DNA of 64,000 nt from Silene conica (GCA_029255685.2 CM055313.2:27009079-27073078); one strand, 5' to 3'; positions 1 to 12,775 are shown, numbered from the stretch's first letter. The notes: a model not told the origin generated them from the letters alone. Numbers and translations are program-made.

Positions 1-238
1 AGGGTTATCTTAAATCTCAAGGCCATTCGAGGAGTAGTGAACTGGAAATGCGTGGCCACGCTCGGAGAATAGCTATGGTAGATAATTCCGGTCTATCAGT
101 TACACTCCATATCGAGAAAAACCACTATTGATTTGATCACGTGCAAGTACGACTTGTAAGACACCTTGCATTGAGTGGGAGATGATGTAATAGAACAAGA
201 GAATCGGTGATCCACACTTGTGAGGACAAGTGGGAGAT
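1..238 (+). mobile_element. Copia element A, 3' end of internal region with polypurine tract
   Basis: Non-coding 3' end of a Copia-type element reading rightward; the rest lies left of the window. The segment resembles the stretches before the 3' LTRs of the other Copia elements here (19590-19824, 40780-41128 and, inverted, 6755-6985), sharing the phrases GGCCA(C/T)TCGAGGAG and GCGTGGCCACGCTCGGA. It ends in the purine-rich tract ACAAGTGGGAGAT, which primes plus-strand DNA synthesis in these elements. No coding sequence is visible. Confidence 0.85.
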
Positions 239-1396
239 TGTTGGAGTAAATGTCCTCCACAATAGTGTGATCACGTCAATAATATAATTAATTGACAAAT
301 CTCTATAAAAGAATATTCATGGGATGATTCTTAATCATAAGTCAACTGGTCAACATTAATCGATAATGATTGGCTTGCTAGAGTTTGACATTACTGTCGT
401 AATGACGGTGGTGACCAGTTGATCCCTTTAGGTCACACCTATAGGACAACTCTCTCAATGATAAATAAAATGACTGTATATTGATACGAGTCAATTTATG
501 TCTAATTTATATATTATATAAAGGGATAAAATATAATAAGATTATAAATTATAATTTTAGTGATTAAAATGTTGTCACTAATATAAGTATGTTTATGAAA
601 CATATTTAAATGAATGAATTTTATTACATATACAATTGTTGTAACCGGATATAGGTTAATGGATGTTGGTAATTATGAATTACTAATTTTATGATTAATT
701 GTTTAAATGTTAAATTACGAGAATCATAAAATGTAAAATTGTCGAAGTAATGTTTACGTCTCTATGTAACATATGCAATAGTTCATTTACGAATTAGTGG
801 ACCGTGTGACAATGTGATTGTCCTAGACATTTTACATACATTAACACCTTATATGATAATATTGTGTTGAGACATCTCATTAATAACATTGTCTTAGTGG
901 GAGACAATGTGGGATTATTAAGGTGCCATTCATTGGGCACCCTAACCCACCATCCAGCCATCTCCTTGAGGAGAACAAAAGGGGAGTTTGTTCCCTCAAG
1001 AGAATTCATTCAAGTTTTGCATTAGGTTTTGTTTTAGAGAGAAAATCAAGCTCCCATTTTCTCCACCAAGACCGTGTACCCATATAATACTAGAGGCAAT
1101 TTTGTATCAAGTTTTCTAGCAAAAATACATACAAAATATTGAGTGTAGTGTGTCTTGGTGTTCATCTTTTGGAGGTCATCTCTTTGAAGGCTCAAGGAGG
1201 ATCATTCCGTGTGATAAGCTCAAGAACAAGTGAAGAAGGTGACTTCACTTGTGCCCTAATTTAGCCGAGACTAGCAATGTAAGGGAGCTTGTTCTTTCTC
1301 TTAAATCTCGATTTATTATTGTTAAGCATGCATAAGTTCATCTAATTTATATGATAATAACATTAGTATGACTAAAGAAGGTATATAAACCTAACA
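239..1396 (+). mobile_element. Copia element A, 3' LTR
   Basis: Begins TGTTGGAGTAAATG directly after the polypurine tract and ends CCTAACA, giving canonical TG...CA ends and a length of about 1158 bp. The first 150 bp share the phrase GTCACACCTATAGGA and nearby words with the LTRs at 9629, 19825 and 33517, so these are related families. The partner 5' LTR is outside the window, so neither age nor the target duplication can be checked; the five bases after the LTR are CTTTT. Confidence 0.85.
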
Positions 1397-1964
1397 CTTT
1401 TACCCTAACTATAAACTTCGGGTTTGAGTCTCACACGCAACTTAGTGCGTTTATTTGAAAAAAACCTCTCCGAACTCGTATTTGACCTGAAATATGCATT
1501 ATCAGCAAATGCAAATTTTTTACAAACAATAAAATAATGATTTTTTATCAAAAAATGTTTTCCTTTTAACTTAAAATAAACATAACTTTATTGTTTAATT
1601 TGAGATAAATATTGTCCGTCTGAACTATGACTTATTATTAACAAATAAGAATACAATTTTAGTCTCTTGACTTAAGTTATGGATAAGTTCGAAAAACCTT
1701 TGACATCGACTATTTTTTTCTGGCTTAATTTTTGCTCGTTGCAGTTTTGTTTGGGTCTATCTCGTTTAGTTTTGTTCATTTTCAGTCAGTTTTGTTCAAC
1801 TCATATTTTCACAAAATTAATTTTTAATTTAGCCTTCATTCGCTACAACTTAGTTTAATTCAATTTAGTTCAATTCAACTTTACTCCATTTAATTCAATT
1901 CAACTCGTTTCAGCCGAAAAGAACACAACCTTGGACTTATTTTAAAAACACAAATCGTTAAATT
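1397..1964. other. intergenic stretch, no gene seen
   Basis: AT-rich DNA between a Copia LTR and a LINE. Within it, 1740-1925 is built from near-repeats of TTCAATTCAACT/TTTAGTTCAATT and ends in CAGCCGAAAAGAACACAA. It looks like a degenerate short-period repeat. No coding sequence or structured RNA was recognised. Confidence 0.5.
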
Positions 1965-3561
1965 AAATTATACATGCATTCGTGGAGTCCCTTATTAGTT
2001 TACCCAAATCGGAAGGTGGACTTGGTATAAGCAATATCTTATGCATGAATAAAGCCTTATTGGGTAAAGTGGCTTGGAAAATCCTTGATAAAAGATAGTC
2101 CCTTATTAGTAGAGTTTTCTTTGGAAAGGTTTTCAAGTGTTCTAGTTTGGGAATACCGTACCAAGTTAAGCATGGCACTGCTATTTCGTGGGGTTTCTGT
2201 GGTATTCAGTTGGGAGCGAGTTTGGTCTTGGAAGGCCTTGGTTTGTTTGCTTGGTCTAATTCCTCTCTTAATATATGGAGTTCAAGATGGGTTAATGGGA
2301 GGATGCCTCCCTTTTGTACTAGTTTTGGCTTCCCTCCTCCGATTCAGATGAGATCTCTGACTATCGTTGACCTTATTTCTCCTTCTAAGTGCTGGAAGGA
2401 GGACTTTATCCATGAGCTTTTTGATTTGGATTGGGCTAGTAAGATTTGTGCTATTCCGATTTGTGATTCTATACCACGGTTTTCTGGACACCCTGTCTGG
2501 ACGGGGTCTGTTCGGTTAAGTCAGGCTATGGGATTGCGCTCTCTGAATACTTAGAAGCTAAATGTCCTCAGGTGGCTACTAGGCGTGTTTGTGAGAAAAC
2601 TAGATTGTTTTGCAAAAGACGTCTTCGGAATCTCCCGGGTCCGGCTAGATGGAAGATCCTTATTTGGCGTATCCTTACTGGTTCCCTTTTGGTGGGGGCT
2701 GAGTTTTATAAGAGGAATCTTGCTTTCTCCTCTGGTTGTCCTCTTTGTGGGGATGAGTCGGTTTTGGAAACTCTCGAGCATCTGTTTAGAGATTGTTGTT
2801 GGGCTAGGAGATTCTGAGCCTCCTCTCACTTGGGTCTGCGATGTAGTTCGTCTTCTTATATCCCCTTGAAAGTTTGGATCCTAAATTGGTTTTCTTTTCT
2901 CTCAAAAGAAAAGGATGCCACCTATTCCCTCCTTTTTTTTACCTCAATCGTTTGGAGCATCTGGTGCTTGCGAAATAGTATTATCTTTAATGGTAAGAGC
3001 ATTTCACCTCTTTTTTTTTTTTAAGCTACAACAATATGCCGTTTCCTTGGCTTCTTCAGCTCTGGAAGCGTCTCTCGAGGGTCCCCCACCGGTGGTTCTT
3101 GAAGCGGACTTGTTACGGGACCATTTTCCTTTTTTCCTTATTAAAGGACATGGTCCTTGTGACGCCTTCCGTATTAAACTGGATGTTAGCTGGTACCCAT
3201 CCTGCCGTGCCTCTGTGGGTTGGATTGTGTATAACCCGGATGGGTCATGTTCTGGTACTTTTGCTTCTAAGTTCCTTGCCGAGTCACCCCTTCAGGCTGA
3301 ATCTCTGGGTCTTAAACATGTTATCTCGTGGATATCTCCTCGGATTGTCTCTCTCTGGTTAAGCAACTAGCTGGAACATCTAAGGTCTCGTATAGTATTA
3401 TGGGTATTTTGTCTGACATTAGGTCTTTTTTCCAAGTTTTCATTGTCTCTGTATTAGTTTCATTCCTAGGAACTTGAAAAAGGTTGCTCACAACTTTACG
3501 AAAAACTCTGTTTAATCCTAAATTTATTTTACACTTGCCAAAAAAAAATTATACATGCATT
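1965..3561 (+). mobile_element. L1-type LINE, 5'-truncated, with 16-bp target-site duplication
   Basis: A 16-bp direct repeat AAATTATACATGCATT (1965-1980 and 3546-3561) flanks a 1.57-kb insertion. The insertion ends in an A-run (about 3540-3548, partly shared with the duplication) preceded by TTTTACACTTGCC. Direct repeat, terminal A-run and loss of the 5' part are the hallmarks of target-primed reverse transcription. The body encodes, in order and in changing frames, the end of a plant L1 reverse transcriptase (PKSEGGLGI then SWGF...WSSRWVNG), a zinc-binding RT tail and an RNase H domain. It arrived as a dead, truncated copy. Confidence 0.9.
1985..3370 (+). pseudogene. LINE ORF2 3' part: RT tail, zf-RVT and RNase H
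   Basis: Remnant of the L1 ORF2 polyprotein. About 1985-2554 gives the post-palm region (PKSEGGLGI, KALLGKVAWKIL, then SWGFCG and IWSSRWVNG), with a stop near 2098. About 2575-2815, in another frame, is a zinc-binding RT tail (RWKILIWRILTGSLL, then CPLCGDES, LEHLFRDCCWA). About 2915-3370, back in the earlier frame, is an RNase H-like domain: KLDVSW carries the first acidic residue, then GWIVYNPDGSCSG and QAESLGLKH, which supplies the family's glutamate. The frame ends at a stop (3368-3370) before the last RNase H aspartate. The endonuclease and RT palm are absent because of 5' truncation. Non-functional. Confidence 0.85.
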
Positions 3562-4667
3562 GCGCACTAATGCTAAACAATGTAGTTGATTAATTGTCAA
3601 CTTAATGACTGGATATGGCATAAATTTGGCATATACAACACACAACCAACATTAATCAAACTAATTAAAAAACATGAATATGAAGGTGGTTAATATGGTG
3701 GTGTTAGTCACCACACTCGAACCCGTGATTGCTACTCGTCAATTTAATCCCCTTTCAAACATCATGGTCTTACCTGCTTGGAGCCGGTCAGCGATGTAAG
3801 AATTCCGAAGAATATTGTAAAACTTGTTCTTGCCACAAGAGTTTAACTACTTTATACATGTATGTGTGTTTTCCGTCCATATTTTGGGAACCCTTTTGCT
3901 GAAGACGGTGGCGTTACCGATAATGATCACATTTTATCAATAACTAGCCACATGTCTTTCTTACATGTTTGTGACGCATTATAGATAAAAATTTGCCGTA
4001 TCATACTTATTGTGTGTTTTCAAACTTGAATTATGGTGTTCGTTGTCTTCTTTTACTAAAATTGAATTAAATTCGTGTTATTTTTGTGTGTTTTCACCGA
4101 TCAAGTTTTATGGTGTTCAACTATACACACTAGGTTCAAATAAAATGTTGAAAATTAAATAATAAAGGTAAGAAAGGATTAAAAATTCTGGTTACTACAC
4201 TGTAACTTTACGTAATTAAGGGAGGATTAAAAGTTCCGTAAGTCTCTTAGTACTAAGATAATTTTTTGGATCAGAGTTAAAATTAGACCTGGTAAAATTG
4301 ATCAGATCTAAGTGACTCGATCCAAATAATTTTACAGGTATTCTACCCGACAATCGAACTTAACCTGAATTCAAATTGACTCGACAATTTGACAATAATT
4401 GAACTGAAAGGTGAATCGAATTCGGATTTACCCAACCGGGCTCGACTTAAGATTTTGCAAACTCGAATTAACCTTACTTGAATAGAATCGTTCTCTAGAT
4501 CTAGGTAAAACACGTCAAATACTACACTATTTAGTACACGAGCCAAAGTTTTATATCCTCTAAATACTATTTCCCTGCCTTCATTAATACAATGGATAAA
4601 ACATAACTCGAATTATATCCTATATAATAATTTAGAAATATAATTTAATTGTTATCCAAGACGATAT
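3562..4667. other. intergenic stretch, no gene seen
   Basis: About 1.1 kb between the LINE and the next Copia LTR. It is AT-rich without a convincing reading frame. 4290-4460 contains repeated words (GACTCGA, AATTGAACTGAA, CGAATTCGGATTT) typical of decayed repeats. The last five bases, GATAT (4663-4667), are the left target site of the Copia element that starts at 4668; the right copy lies outside the window. Confidence 0.5.
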
Positions 4668-5815
4668 TGAAGAAAAAACGGTAGTCAGGCTAACATGTTC
4701 ATTTAATTAGTCTTACTAATATTTACTTATTAATCTCATATTAATATTGTTGATCTTATGCATGCTATAACATTTGCGGAACAATAACGAAAAGGGTCTT
4801 ACAAACGGTCCGAATAAGTGCTAGGACGATCCTCCACGGAGCAACCAAAATAGCTTGCCTCCTTTACGATGCACCAAGACCTACCCTTAAACGAACCAAA
4901 ACCCGAACCCGAGCTAGGAGACGGAATTAGGTTTCTTAAAAACCGTAAACTAATACTATTATTAGTATACTAGAAATATTATCTAAGTAATATTTTAAGA
5001 GGTTTTGTAATATTTTCTTACACTTAGAAAAATATTATAAGAGTTTTATAATTCTCACACTTAGAAAATAAAACTAAGACTAGAATATGAATAATGTAAA
5101 TAACTTACATTATATAAGGAGGGTTGAGTGAGGCGTGTGAGTTGCGTGTGTGGGAAGGATGTTAGAAGCTTTTTGACTTACCCATACAATATGGGTATGT
5201 CATCCTACAATTTAGGTGTAAGCTACAATAATCATTGTGTTGTAATCATAACACACAATATAAACCCATAACCCAAACAAAATCACACGACACAACAATA
5301 TGTAAAATGGACCTTCATTTTACAATTTGTAATTTGTACAATTGTGTGACATGTGACATCCTATGTGATATGATACAATTGTATTAGTTTAAAAATACAA
5401 ATTTATCAAATAAATATTATTTCTAAATTAATTAAATTATATTTAACAAATTAATTTAGTAATTCAAATCACTGTCTCAAAATATGGTTATTATAATAAT
5501 CGTCAATACGATATACAACATTTGTTATAACCACGAACCCTTCTCATTCTAATTTCGACATTTCATAAATATCGATTTAATATTTGACAATTGACACGTT
5601 TCAATTTCAAATATAAATATTGCTTTAAGATTCAACCTCTGATTTCTCGATATACGGTTTTAAGAATATCGATCAATTCGTATCCTATACAATTAACCAA
5701 TATTTGTTTAAGGGGTTAGTCCTAAAGGTGTGACCTAAAGGGATCAACTGACCACCACCGTCATACGACAGTAATGTCAAACTCTAGTCAGCCAATCATT
5801 ACCGATTAATGTTGG

Positions 5816-5914
5816 TCAGTTGACTATATCAAACATCGGATCATCCCTTGCATATTCTTTTCATAAGATTTATGACAATGATTTTTATCACTGTCGTGAT
5901 CGCACTATTGTTGA
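5816..5914. repeat. 99-bp direct repeat, left copy
   Basis: TCAGTTGACTATATCAAAC... through CGCACTATTGTTGA, part of the Copia B LTR. It recurs at 6639-6737 with about three differences. The two copies exactly flank the foreign insert at 5915-6638. They are far too long for an integrase target duplication (normally 5 bp). Confidence 0.9.
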
Positions 5915-6638
5915 TGTAATACTCCGTAATTTATCGTTTTTTTTATATAATTTATAAGTATGTGGTCGTGTCGATAATATTTGAACTTTTTTTATAATTC
6001 GAGGGTTAATCGAATATGCGTTTATAATTTATATGTTGATAGTGTAACGTTGGGTTTGAGTTTTAGTTCACGTTGTGGGCAACCACGGGATACGAATAAG
6101 ATAATAAAACGTGTCTAAGAAATGGCCATGGGTCTCGATTTGTGTGCAACACCAACAGCCCATCACCTCGTTTATACATACATAACACAATAAAACCTCA
6201 CTTTTCTCTCAGCCGTCTTATAAAAGCAACCCTACAAACCCTACCCCAACCCAAAATGACACACACTCTCTGCACTCAATCCACTGCCGACACATCCTAG
6301 GTTAAGGAGAAGGGTTTACACGGTGGACTAGGGCAGCCTAAGGTGGTTCGTTGGGCAAACAAAAGGGACGGAGTTCGAGGAGGAACAGTACTAGGCGGTG
6401 TTGCTTACTTCAAATTGTGCTACTCCAGGTAGGATACACTGGAACTGTTTATGTAATGTATTATGTATGAATGTGAATTGGATGCTAAGAGTGCATGTTT
6501 GATCATTATGAGATTGTTGTTCAGTGTTAAATCTTTATTATTGCATTCATAAGCATCGCATGAGCATGGTTACATATTGAGATGATGATGAGATATTATT
6601 GGGCCCAGGCTAGCTGTGCAGGGCTAGACCTGGTGACC
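5915..6638 (+). mobile_element. Tekay-like Gypsy LTR fragment
   Basis: Starts cleanly with TGTAATACTCCGTA, the same first 14 bases as the Gypsy LTR at 59817. Further on it shares TGTGCAAC, GCCCAT and TCTCTCAGCCG in the same order as 60069-60132. The right end (GGTGACC) does not look like an LTR end, so this is the left part of an LTR only. No PBS, polypurine tract or coding sequence is present. Confidence 0.75.
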
Positions 6639-6737
6639 TCAGTTGACTATATCAAATATCGGATCATCCCTTGCATATTTTTTTCATAAGATTTATGACA
6701 ATGCTTTTTATCACTGTCGTGATCGCACTATTGTTGA
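6639..6737. repeat. 99-bp direct repeat, right copy
   Basis: Second copy of 5816-5914. It joins directly to the remaining 17 bp of the Copia B LTR (GGACACATTTCCCAACA), so this copy is in the native LTR context at its right side, and the left copy is native at its left side. Confidence 0.9.
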
Positions 6738-6754
6738 GGACACATTTCCCAACA

Positions 6755-9282
6755 ATCTCCCACTTGTCCTCGACAAGTGTGCGTCACCGATTCTCTTGTC
6801 CTAGTACGTCATCTCCCACTCAATGCAAGGTGTCTTCCAGGTCGTACTTGCATTTTATCATATCTTGAGCGGTTTTCTCGATCTGGAGATTTAACTGCTT
6901 TGACCGGAATTATCTACCAAAGATACCTTCCGAGCGTGGCCACGCATTTTCAGTTAAACTTCTCCTCGAGTGGCCCTGAGATTTAAGACAACCCCGACGA
7001 GGGACTGGACAATTCCTATATCCTACTGTTCCCTTCGACTAACACAGTCCATCATGACCTAAAAGAAGCCCATTTGACCCCCTTTAACGGTTGATCGTAG
7101 AACAAAAATCAAAGTCAATCTGAGGCTATGCCACCTTGGGCGAACAGTCTCAAGTCTAAGAATCGACTTATGTGTATAATATAGTAGCTCTCACAATGAC
7201 CAGACTAATTATAAAATTTCCAGAACTCTATAAGCGGTCATTTAATGCCCGACAGAGTGTTATACAGTCTGCCTATCTGATCGACTAGTCATCCCATATG
7301 ACTCTATGGCATTTGAACTTGCCATCAATCGCCTCACACTCTAGTCGCTTCGAGACGTCACCTCATACAAGCGACTATGGGCTATACTAAGTTAATCCAG
7401 TTCACTTATGGGGTTCAAAATTGTCTCTTACAACCCATTTGGATTTCATAAAGTATATAATAATTGTGAGTTAACAATAACTGGAACGATAAGAGTGATC
7501 ATTATGTGCGAACAGTCAATACGATATTACTGCTCCACATAAACAGTTTTTGATGCTCATACATCAATTTGTATTAATGGTTTAATATGTGAATATACCA
7601 TATATTCACATCTTTTAACCTATAAATTTTGCTTTCCTTTTGACTCATATTATCTCGTATAATATGATCTTATTCAAGTACATTTCAAGTCCTTATACTC
7701 GACTCGAGTCTCCTTACTTTAAGGAAGTTCCCACTGTTTTCTTAAAACTCGTGACATGTCAACCTTACGAACCTTGTCACATTGTACTAGAATTCATATT
7801 GTAGTTAACCTAGATTCGATCCACTAGTTCTCCTTGAGAAACTTATATTGAAATAAGGTTTTGTTTCAACTTTTGGCATTTTAATCAAGGTTATATGAAT
7901 TAACATTTTCATATCTTGGATTCAAATCCAAACCTTGTAAACTAATCGGTGACATTTTATTATGATATAATAAACTCACTTATGATTTATGTTCTTAACA
8001 TACATTCATCTAGAATTGAAACCTCATATTCTTTACCTTTTAAAGAATCACCATTATCTCTTAATGGTAGGTTCCGTTTCCTTAATAACTTTTCTCCCAC
8101 TGAATTTCGTATCACTATCTTATAGTTTAATAACTCCCACTATCTTCATAGTGTTTAGGCAACTTCTTCAAACATCTTCTCAACTCATAATGAACATTTC
8201 ATTTTTATTTACTTCAAACATCTTCTCAACTCGCTATGAACATTTCATTTTCATTTTCCTTCCCACGGAAAGAATATCAGTATTATCACGAGAACGGGAG
8301 ACGATTTCTCCTCTATTATCTTTATAAAACAGAACATTAACATCATGGAAACGATTTCCTTCCTTTAACACCCACGGTTCCCTTTGTCCTCTCTGGGAAC
8401 TTAATGACATAAGAAATATTTCCTTTTGTGTCCTCGCGTAGTTTCTTCTGTGTCCTTTCGTAGTTTCTTCTATCCAATCTCTTAGAGTTCTTAAGGACTC
8501 CTATATTTATCTCATTGGTTTATGGGCGTAGAATTTCTCCTCCTCTATCTTTTAAAATAACCGTTATTTAAGAAGGATAGCATTTCCGCCCGTCAACAAT
8601 GTATTGGAAAAAGATAAAATTATATGAGTAGTGAGACATTAGTACTCTCATTCATTTAAGGTGATCATCTTATAATGAACTAATATTCTCATGTTTGATT
8701 TTGAAGTATTTCACGGGATGTAATTCTCGTTTTAAGTAAATCGAATTACATTATTATGATCCTATCATATCTTGCGTAAGTGAACTATTTAAGGTACTTT
8801 ATTACGATTTATGAAAATCGTATCAACTCATGTTATGTATTATACGAAACATTTTAAAAACCAAGATATTGATTAAGAACAAAATAGATGACTTGGGTTG
8901 AAAACCAAGTCACAAATATTCAAATTACAACCATTGTTTTGAAATAACCAAATTCTTGTCATACAAGAAATACAATGTTCTTAGATTAAAATCCAAAATG
9001 AAAGAAGACATCAAATTGAAAAATTAGAGCCATGCTCATCATGTCTTCAATCTTGGATGCTACCTTAGCCATCCATGGAAGGAACTTCAAGCTTCCTTTT
9101 CCTTCTCCTTGCCCTTATTTTTGGTAGGTGCCCCTTTTAAAAACAATTTATAAATGGGTGAGAATCAATAACTTGTATCAACATACAAAAATTGATTAAA
9201 TAACATGAATTAGACGAGAATCAATACCTACTGCAAGAACCTTTCCGGCTTTGAGGTCATTGAGATACTTCGGGCAATTGCG
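6755..9282 (-). mobile_element. Copia element B, internal region between gag and 3' LTR, non-coding
   Basis: Starts at the polypurine tract ACAAGTGGGAGATTG (minus, 6768-6754). The next 800 bp resemble the 3' untranslated region of the other Copia elements. About 9225-9282 continues the gag zinc-knuckle region from the far side of the Gypsy insertion, and a short lysine/glutamate-rich tail lies near 9090-9140. No protease, integrase, reverse transcriptase or RNase H sequence is recognisable anywhere in this interval. This supports a gag-only element, though an old internal deletion cannot be excluded. Confidence 0.7.
8166..8257. repeat. 46-bp tandem duplication
   Basis: Two head-to-tail copies starting CTTCAAACATCTTCTCAACT at 8166 and 8212, differing at a few positions. 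They lie in the non-coding 3' half of Copia element B. Confidence 0.85.
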
Positions 9283-9287
9283 CTTCC
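9283..9287. other. target-site duplication CTTCC, left copy
   Basis: CTTCC directly before the Gypsy element; the partner is at 29960-29964. The target was the zinc-knuckle region of the Copia B gag. Confidence 0.9.
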
Positions 9288-9628
9288 TCTAAAACCCCTC
9301 GCGAAAGCGGAAAATAATAAACAAACAAAGTACTAAAAATGCAGCGGAATTTAAAACTTTTTAACATAAATAAACATGCGAGGTGTCCTACTACAAAACT
9401 GAAACATAAATAAGTACATAAGTGCAATATAAAAGCAGCCCGGGATGGCACATCCCTACAGGCACTCAAGAACTGAAATGTAAACTAAGTCTAGCGAACG
9501 TAAACGTGTAAGTCAATCGATGAATAGGATCATCGCTCGCTAGCTCCATGCAACCCTCTGCCAACCACCTGTCATGTACCTACATACATGTAAACATGTA
9601 CGCCACAATCAGTGGGGAGTGACTAGAG
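9288..9628 (-). mobile_element. Gypsy element C, 3' LTR, distal piece
   Basis: End of the minus-strand 3' LTR, matching 26944-27283 of the 5' LTR nearly base for base (TCTAAAACCCCTCGCGAAAG onward). It is cut off at TAGAG, where the Copia element at 9629 inserted. Confidence 0.95.
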
Positions 9629-10963
9629 TGTTGGAGTAGTGTCCTCCACAATAATGCTTCTACATAATAAATCTCGTACAAGGAATATCAGGATTTATAT
9701 TTTATATATTTGTCAGCTGGTCAACGTTAATCGGTAATGATTGACTGACTAGAGTTTGATATTACTGTCGTATGACGGCGGTGACCAGCTGATCCCTTTA
9801 GGTCACACCTATAGGATGTACCCCAACAGATATACTAATTATTTATGAGATAGATAATTAGTCCCTTATGTGTATTGACTTTTATAAGTCTAGTGAATTA
9901 TATTTTGATGACGAGTTAAGAACTCGTGCCAATGAAATTTGTTATTCAATTATATGATAATCGAATAATAGATATTAAAGTGGAATATAGTAATTAATAG
10001 TTAATTTATTAATTTACTATATTAATATGGTATGTATATATTTTTAGATGGAGGTAACTAGCTAATGGTCATTACAAGGAGTTGTAAAAAAATTAGCTAA
10101 ATGGGTTTCATAAGATACATTTTATATTGATAAAATGGTAAAATGTCACTTAAGAGTTGAATATCTATTATTCAGTAATTTGTATCATTTAATTTTTAAA
10201 TGATAAAATTAATATTTAATTATATAAGATAATTAAATATAAGACTTATAAACATTTGTGGGACAATTGTCGAAAGATAAATAAGACCCAAAGATAACAA
10301 GTGGCCGGTGACATTGTGTGTTGGACACAATGATAAATTTTTGGTCAACTTATCTACCTTTATCACATGGGTTCTCACCATTTGTATTGGTTTTTCCTAC
10401 ACTATATATACCAAAAGATTTGGCACATGAATAAAATCATTCTTTGAGATAAAAAAGGAACAAACAAAAAAAACCCACTTTAGAATGGGTTGGACGTGGG
10501 ATATAAAGGAATAGAAGGAACTTGTTCCATATTCTCTTCCTTTTATTTATTATATTCATCATATAAAAAATGATCAATTGTTGACCAATTCATCATATAA
10601 TATTCACACAAAGTAGTATACATCCTATATTACCATAGAAGTAATATTAATTGTATTATTAAGGGAGAGCTTCTTATTATTATCTAGTTCATAAGATAAG
10701 AAGTATTTTTGGGGAAGTCTTGGGTGCAACCAAGAGGAGGCCCTCTACTTTGGGGGCTTGGGTTGGAGGATCATTCTTCATATTCTATAACTCAAGAACT
10801 ACAAAGGTAGAAGACTTTTGTGGTGCTCATATTGCCTTATTTTCAATGTAAGGGCATTTTCTTCTTACCATCTTTGCATGCATGTAAGTTTAGACCACCT
10901 TATAAATTTAACTTGTAATTTTAATATCATTAGAGAGTCTAATGAGGGTCTAAATTCCTAACA
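9629..10963 (+). mobile_element. Copia element D, 5' LTR
   Basis: TGTTGGAGTAGTG...ATTCCTAACA, canonical ends. Immediately followed by AG and the primer binding site TGGTATCAGAGC at 10966-10977 for initiator tRNA-Met. Confidence 0.95.
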
Positions 10964-12669
10964 AGTGGTATCAGAGCATTGTTACATACATGCATGTTGT
11001 CTTAAGACGATTTTATGAGTTTATGAGATAAATTAGTAAAGTTGATATTTTGATGTTAAAATTAGTTTTATCAAAAAATATGGTCTTGCATGTATATAAT
11101 TTGGTCATATAGTTATATGGGTCGAAAATTTAGTTTATGTAAAAATTTATGACTTATTTTTACTTAATATGGCATAAAATTGGAAGAACATGCATTAAAA
11201 TTGATTAAGAGTTAATTTAATTAAGTTGCATGCTAATTTTATGTATGTTTATTTAGAAATAACGACATGCATGTTCTATTTGTGATAAATAGAAATTTTT
11301 AAGTGAATGTGATTAATTTAGATAGTTTATTGATTTTTATTCGATAAAAATTGGTAAATAATGGTTATTTTAAAATAAATAAATATTTTATTTTTGGTGC
11401 GCGAAAATTTTGTTTTTTAAGCTCCTTGAAATATTATAAAATGTACAAAATTTTCTTTTAAATTTATTTTAATTTTTATGATTTAATTCCCGTAAAATTG
11501 CATTTTACCGACAAATATTGTGATATATGTTTGAATCAATTTCATAACCATTTTTTATTTCCACATGCATGGCATTTTGGTACAATACCATAATGTATAA
11601 ATATTTTAAAATTTTATTTTCCATAATTTTTATTAATTTAATGGATTGTTTTCATAATAATCATGAATTATTATGTTATTTTTATCATAAAATGTATTTT
11701 AAACCCATATAATGTTAAATTAATTAGTGTGACTAATCATTTTGAGGTTGGACCAGATTATAATGAGAGATCCATCTTAAAATTGTTTTAAGAATTGATT
11801 AGGAATTTTTAATGGTTAAAAATCCCGCTTAACAAGCTCGCATGATCGTTGTTGGTAAGTCGGACGATTTGGCATGTCATATTTATTACAATGCATTTTA
11901 TTATTCATATGGATGAATGTATTTAAATTAATGTAATTTTACCTTATATGTCCATAGGTAGAAATTGGTATTACCCGCAATGTATGGGAATACCGGTTTA
12001 ATTTGTAATTTATTGCGATTCGTATCGCCAATTTGTAATTAATTAATAGTTTTGTTTAATTTTATTACAAGTTGTATAATAGGATATTGCCATGTAATTT
12101 TATTTCTAGTAGTATTATTGATTTTGTAAAAGACGGAGTTTCCTAAAAGACGGCGTTATTTTCGGAAAGGAGTTCCGAAATCCAAAAGAAGAAGGCCATT
12201 TCATTGAAGACCCTAGGAACCAAGGAGTTGGTTTCCGAAGTGTAATAGAATAGTTAATTAGATTACCTAGGTGGCCATATAAGGATTTTATTTGTTGCTT
12301 ATCTTCATGCCAAATTGTCATTACATGTTTTTATTTATTTTTCCGTTGTTATCGATTCAATTGTCTACCATTCACCAATTTTGTTCACTTAAAAGTGATA
12401 GACAATTAAATTGATAAGATCTCTCACTTTTAAAATTGAGATAAAGCCTTACCAAATATTAGCACCTATGAATCCCTTCTTCATTAGAGGTAGGTTCGGC
12501 TCACCGGGGTACTCTCTTTTTACGTTGGGTAAGTAGGGTAATAAAAGCTATTACACGTGAAAATTGGTTGGACTCAACGGGATTAATGTGGGATGAATCG
12601 GCCTCACCGTGCCCATGATTAGTTCCGGGGCTAACAGATAGTTTTTTGAGAAAATCTGTCAACCAAGAG

Positions 12670-12683
12670 TTCTAGTGGTAGAA
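12670..12683 (+). promoter_or_regulatory. Copia leader hairpin 1 (element D)
   Basis: TTCTA-GTGG-TAGAA, directly after the conserved phrase CAACCAAGAG. The same position in elements E and B holds different but again complementary arms. Confidence 0.6.
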
Positions 12684-12775
12684 TCAGTCAAACTGTTGAC
12701 TCACCAAATTTATATAAATAAGGGATGAATCGGCTCACCGTGCCCGTGTTTATATAAAGATGGGTCTTGGAATCG

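Larger units (their letters stand above)
4668..6754 (-). mobile_element. Copia element B (gag-only), 3' LTR, with internal insertion
   Basis: Minus-strand LTR that begins TGTTGGGAAATG at 6754, right after the polypurine tract (6755-6768), and ends ...TTTTTTCTTCA at 4668. It matches the 5' LTR pieces at 33220-33516 and 47192-47936 at roughly 97% by eye. The 724-bp block 5915-6638 is a foreign LTR fragment, and 99 bp of this LTR are present on both sides of it. Without those the LTR is about 1.26 kb. This is the oldest layer of the nest. Confidence 0.9.

Noticed and set aside
1740-1925. Satellite or MITE
   Set aside because: Words are too degenerate for a defined period, and I see no terminal inverted repeats or target duplication.
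7989-8327. 112-codon reading frame in Copia element B
   Set aside because: Leucine/serine-rich, no recognisable domain, spans a 46-bp tandem duplication and lies opposite to the element's sense strand.
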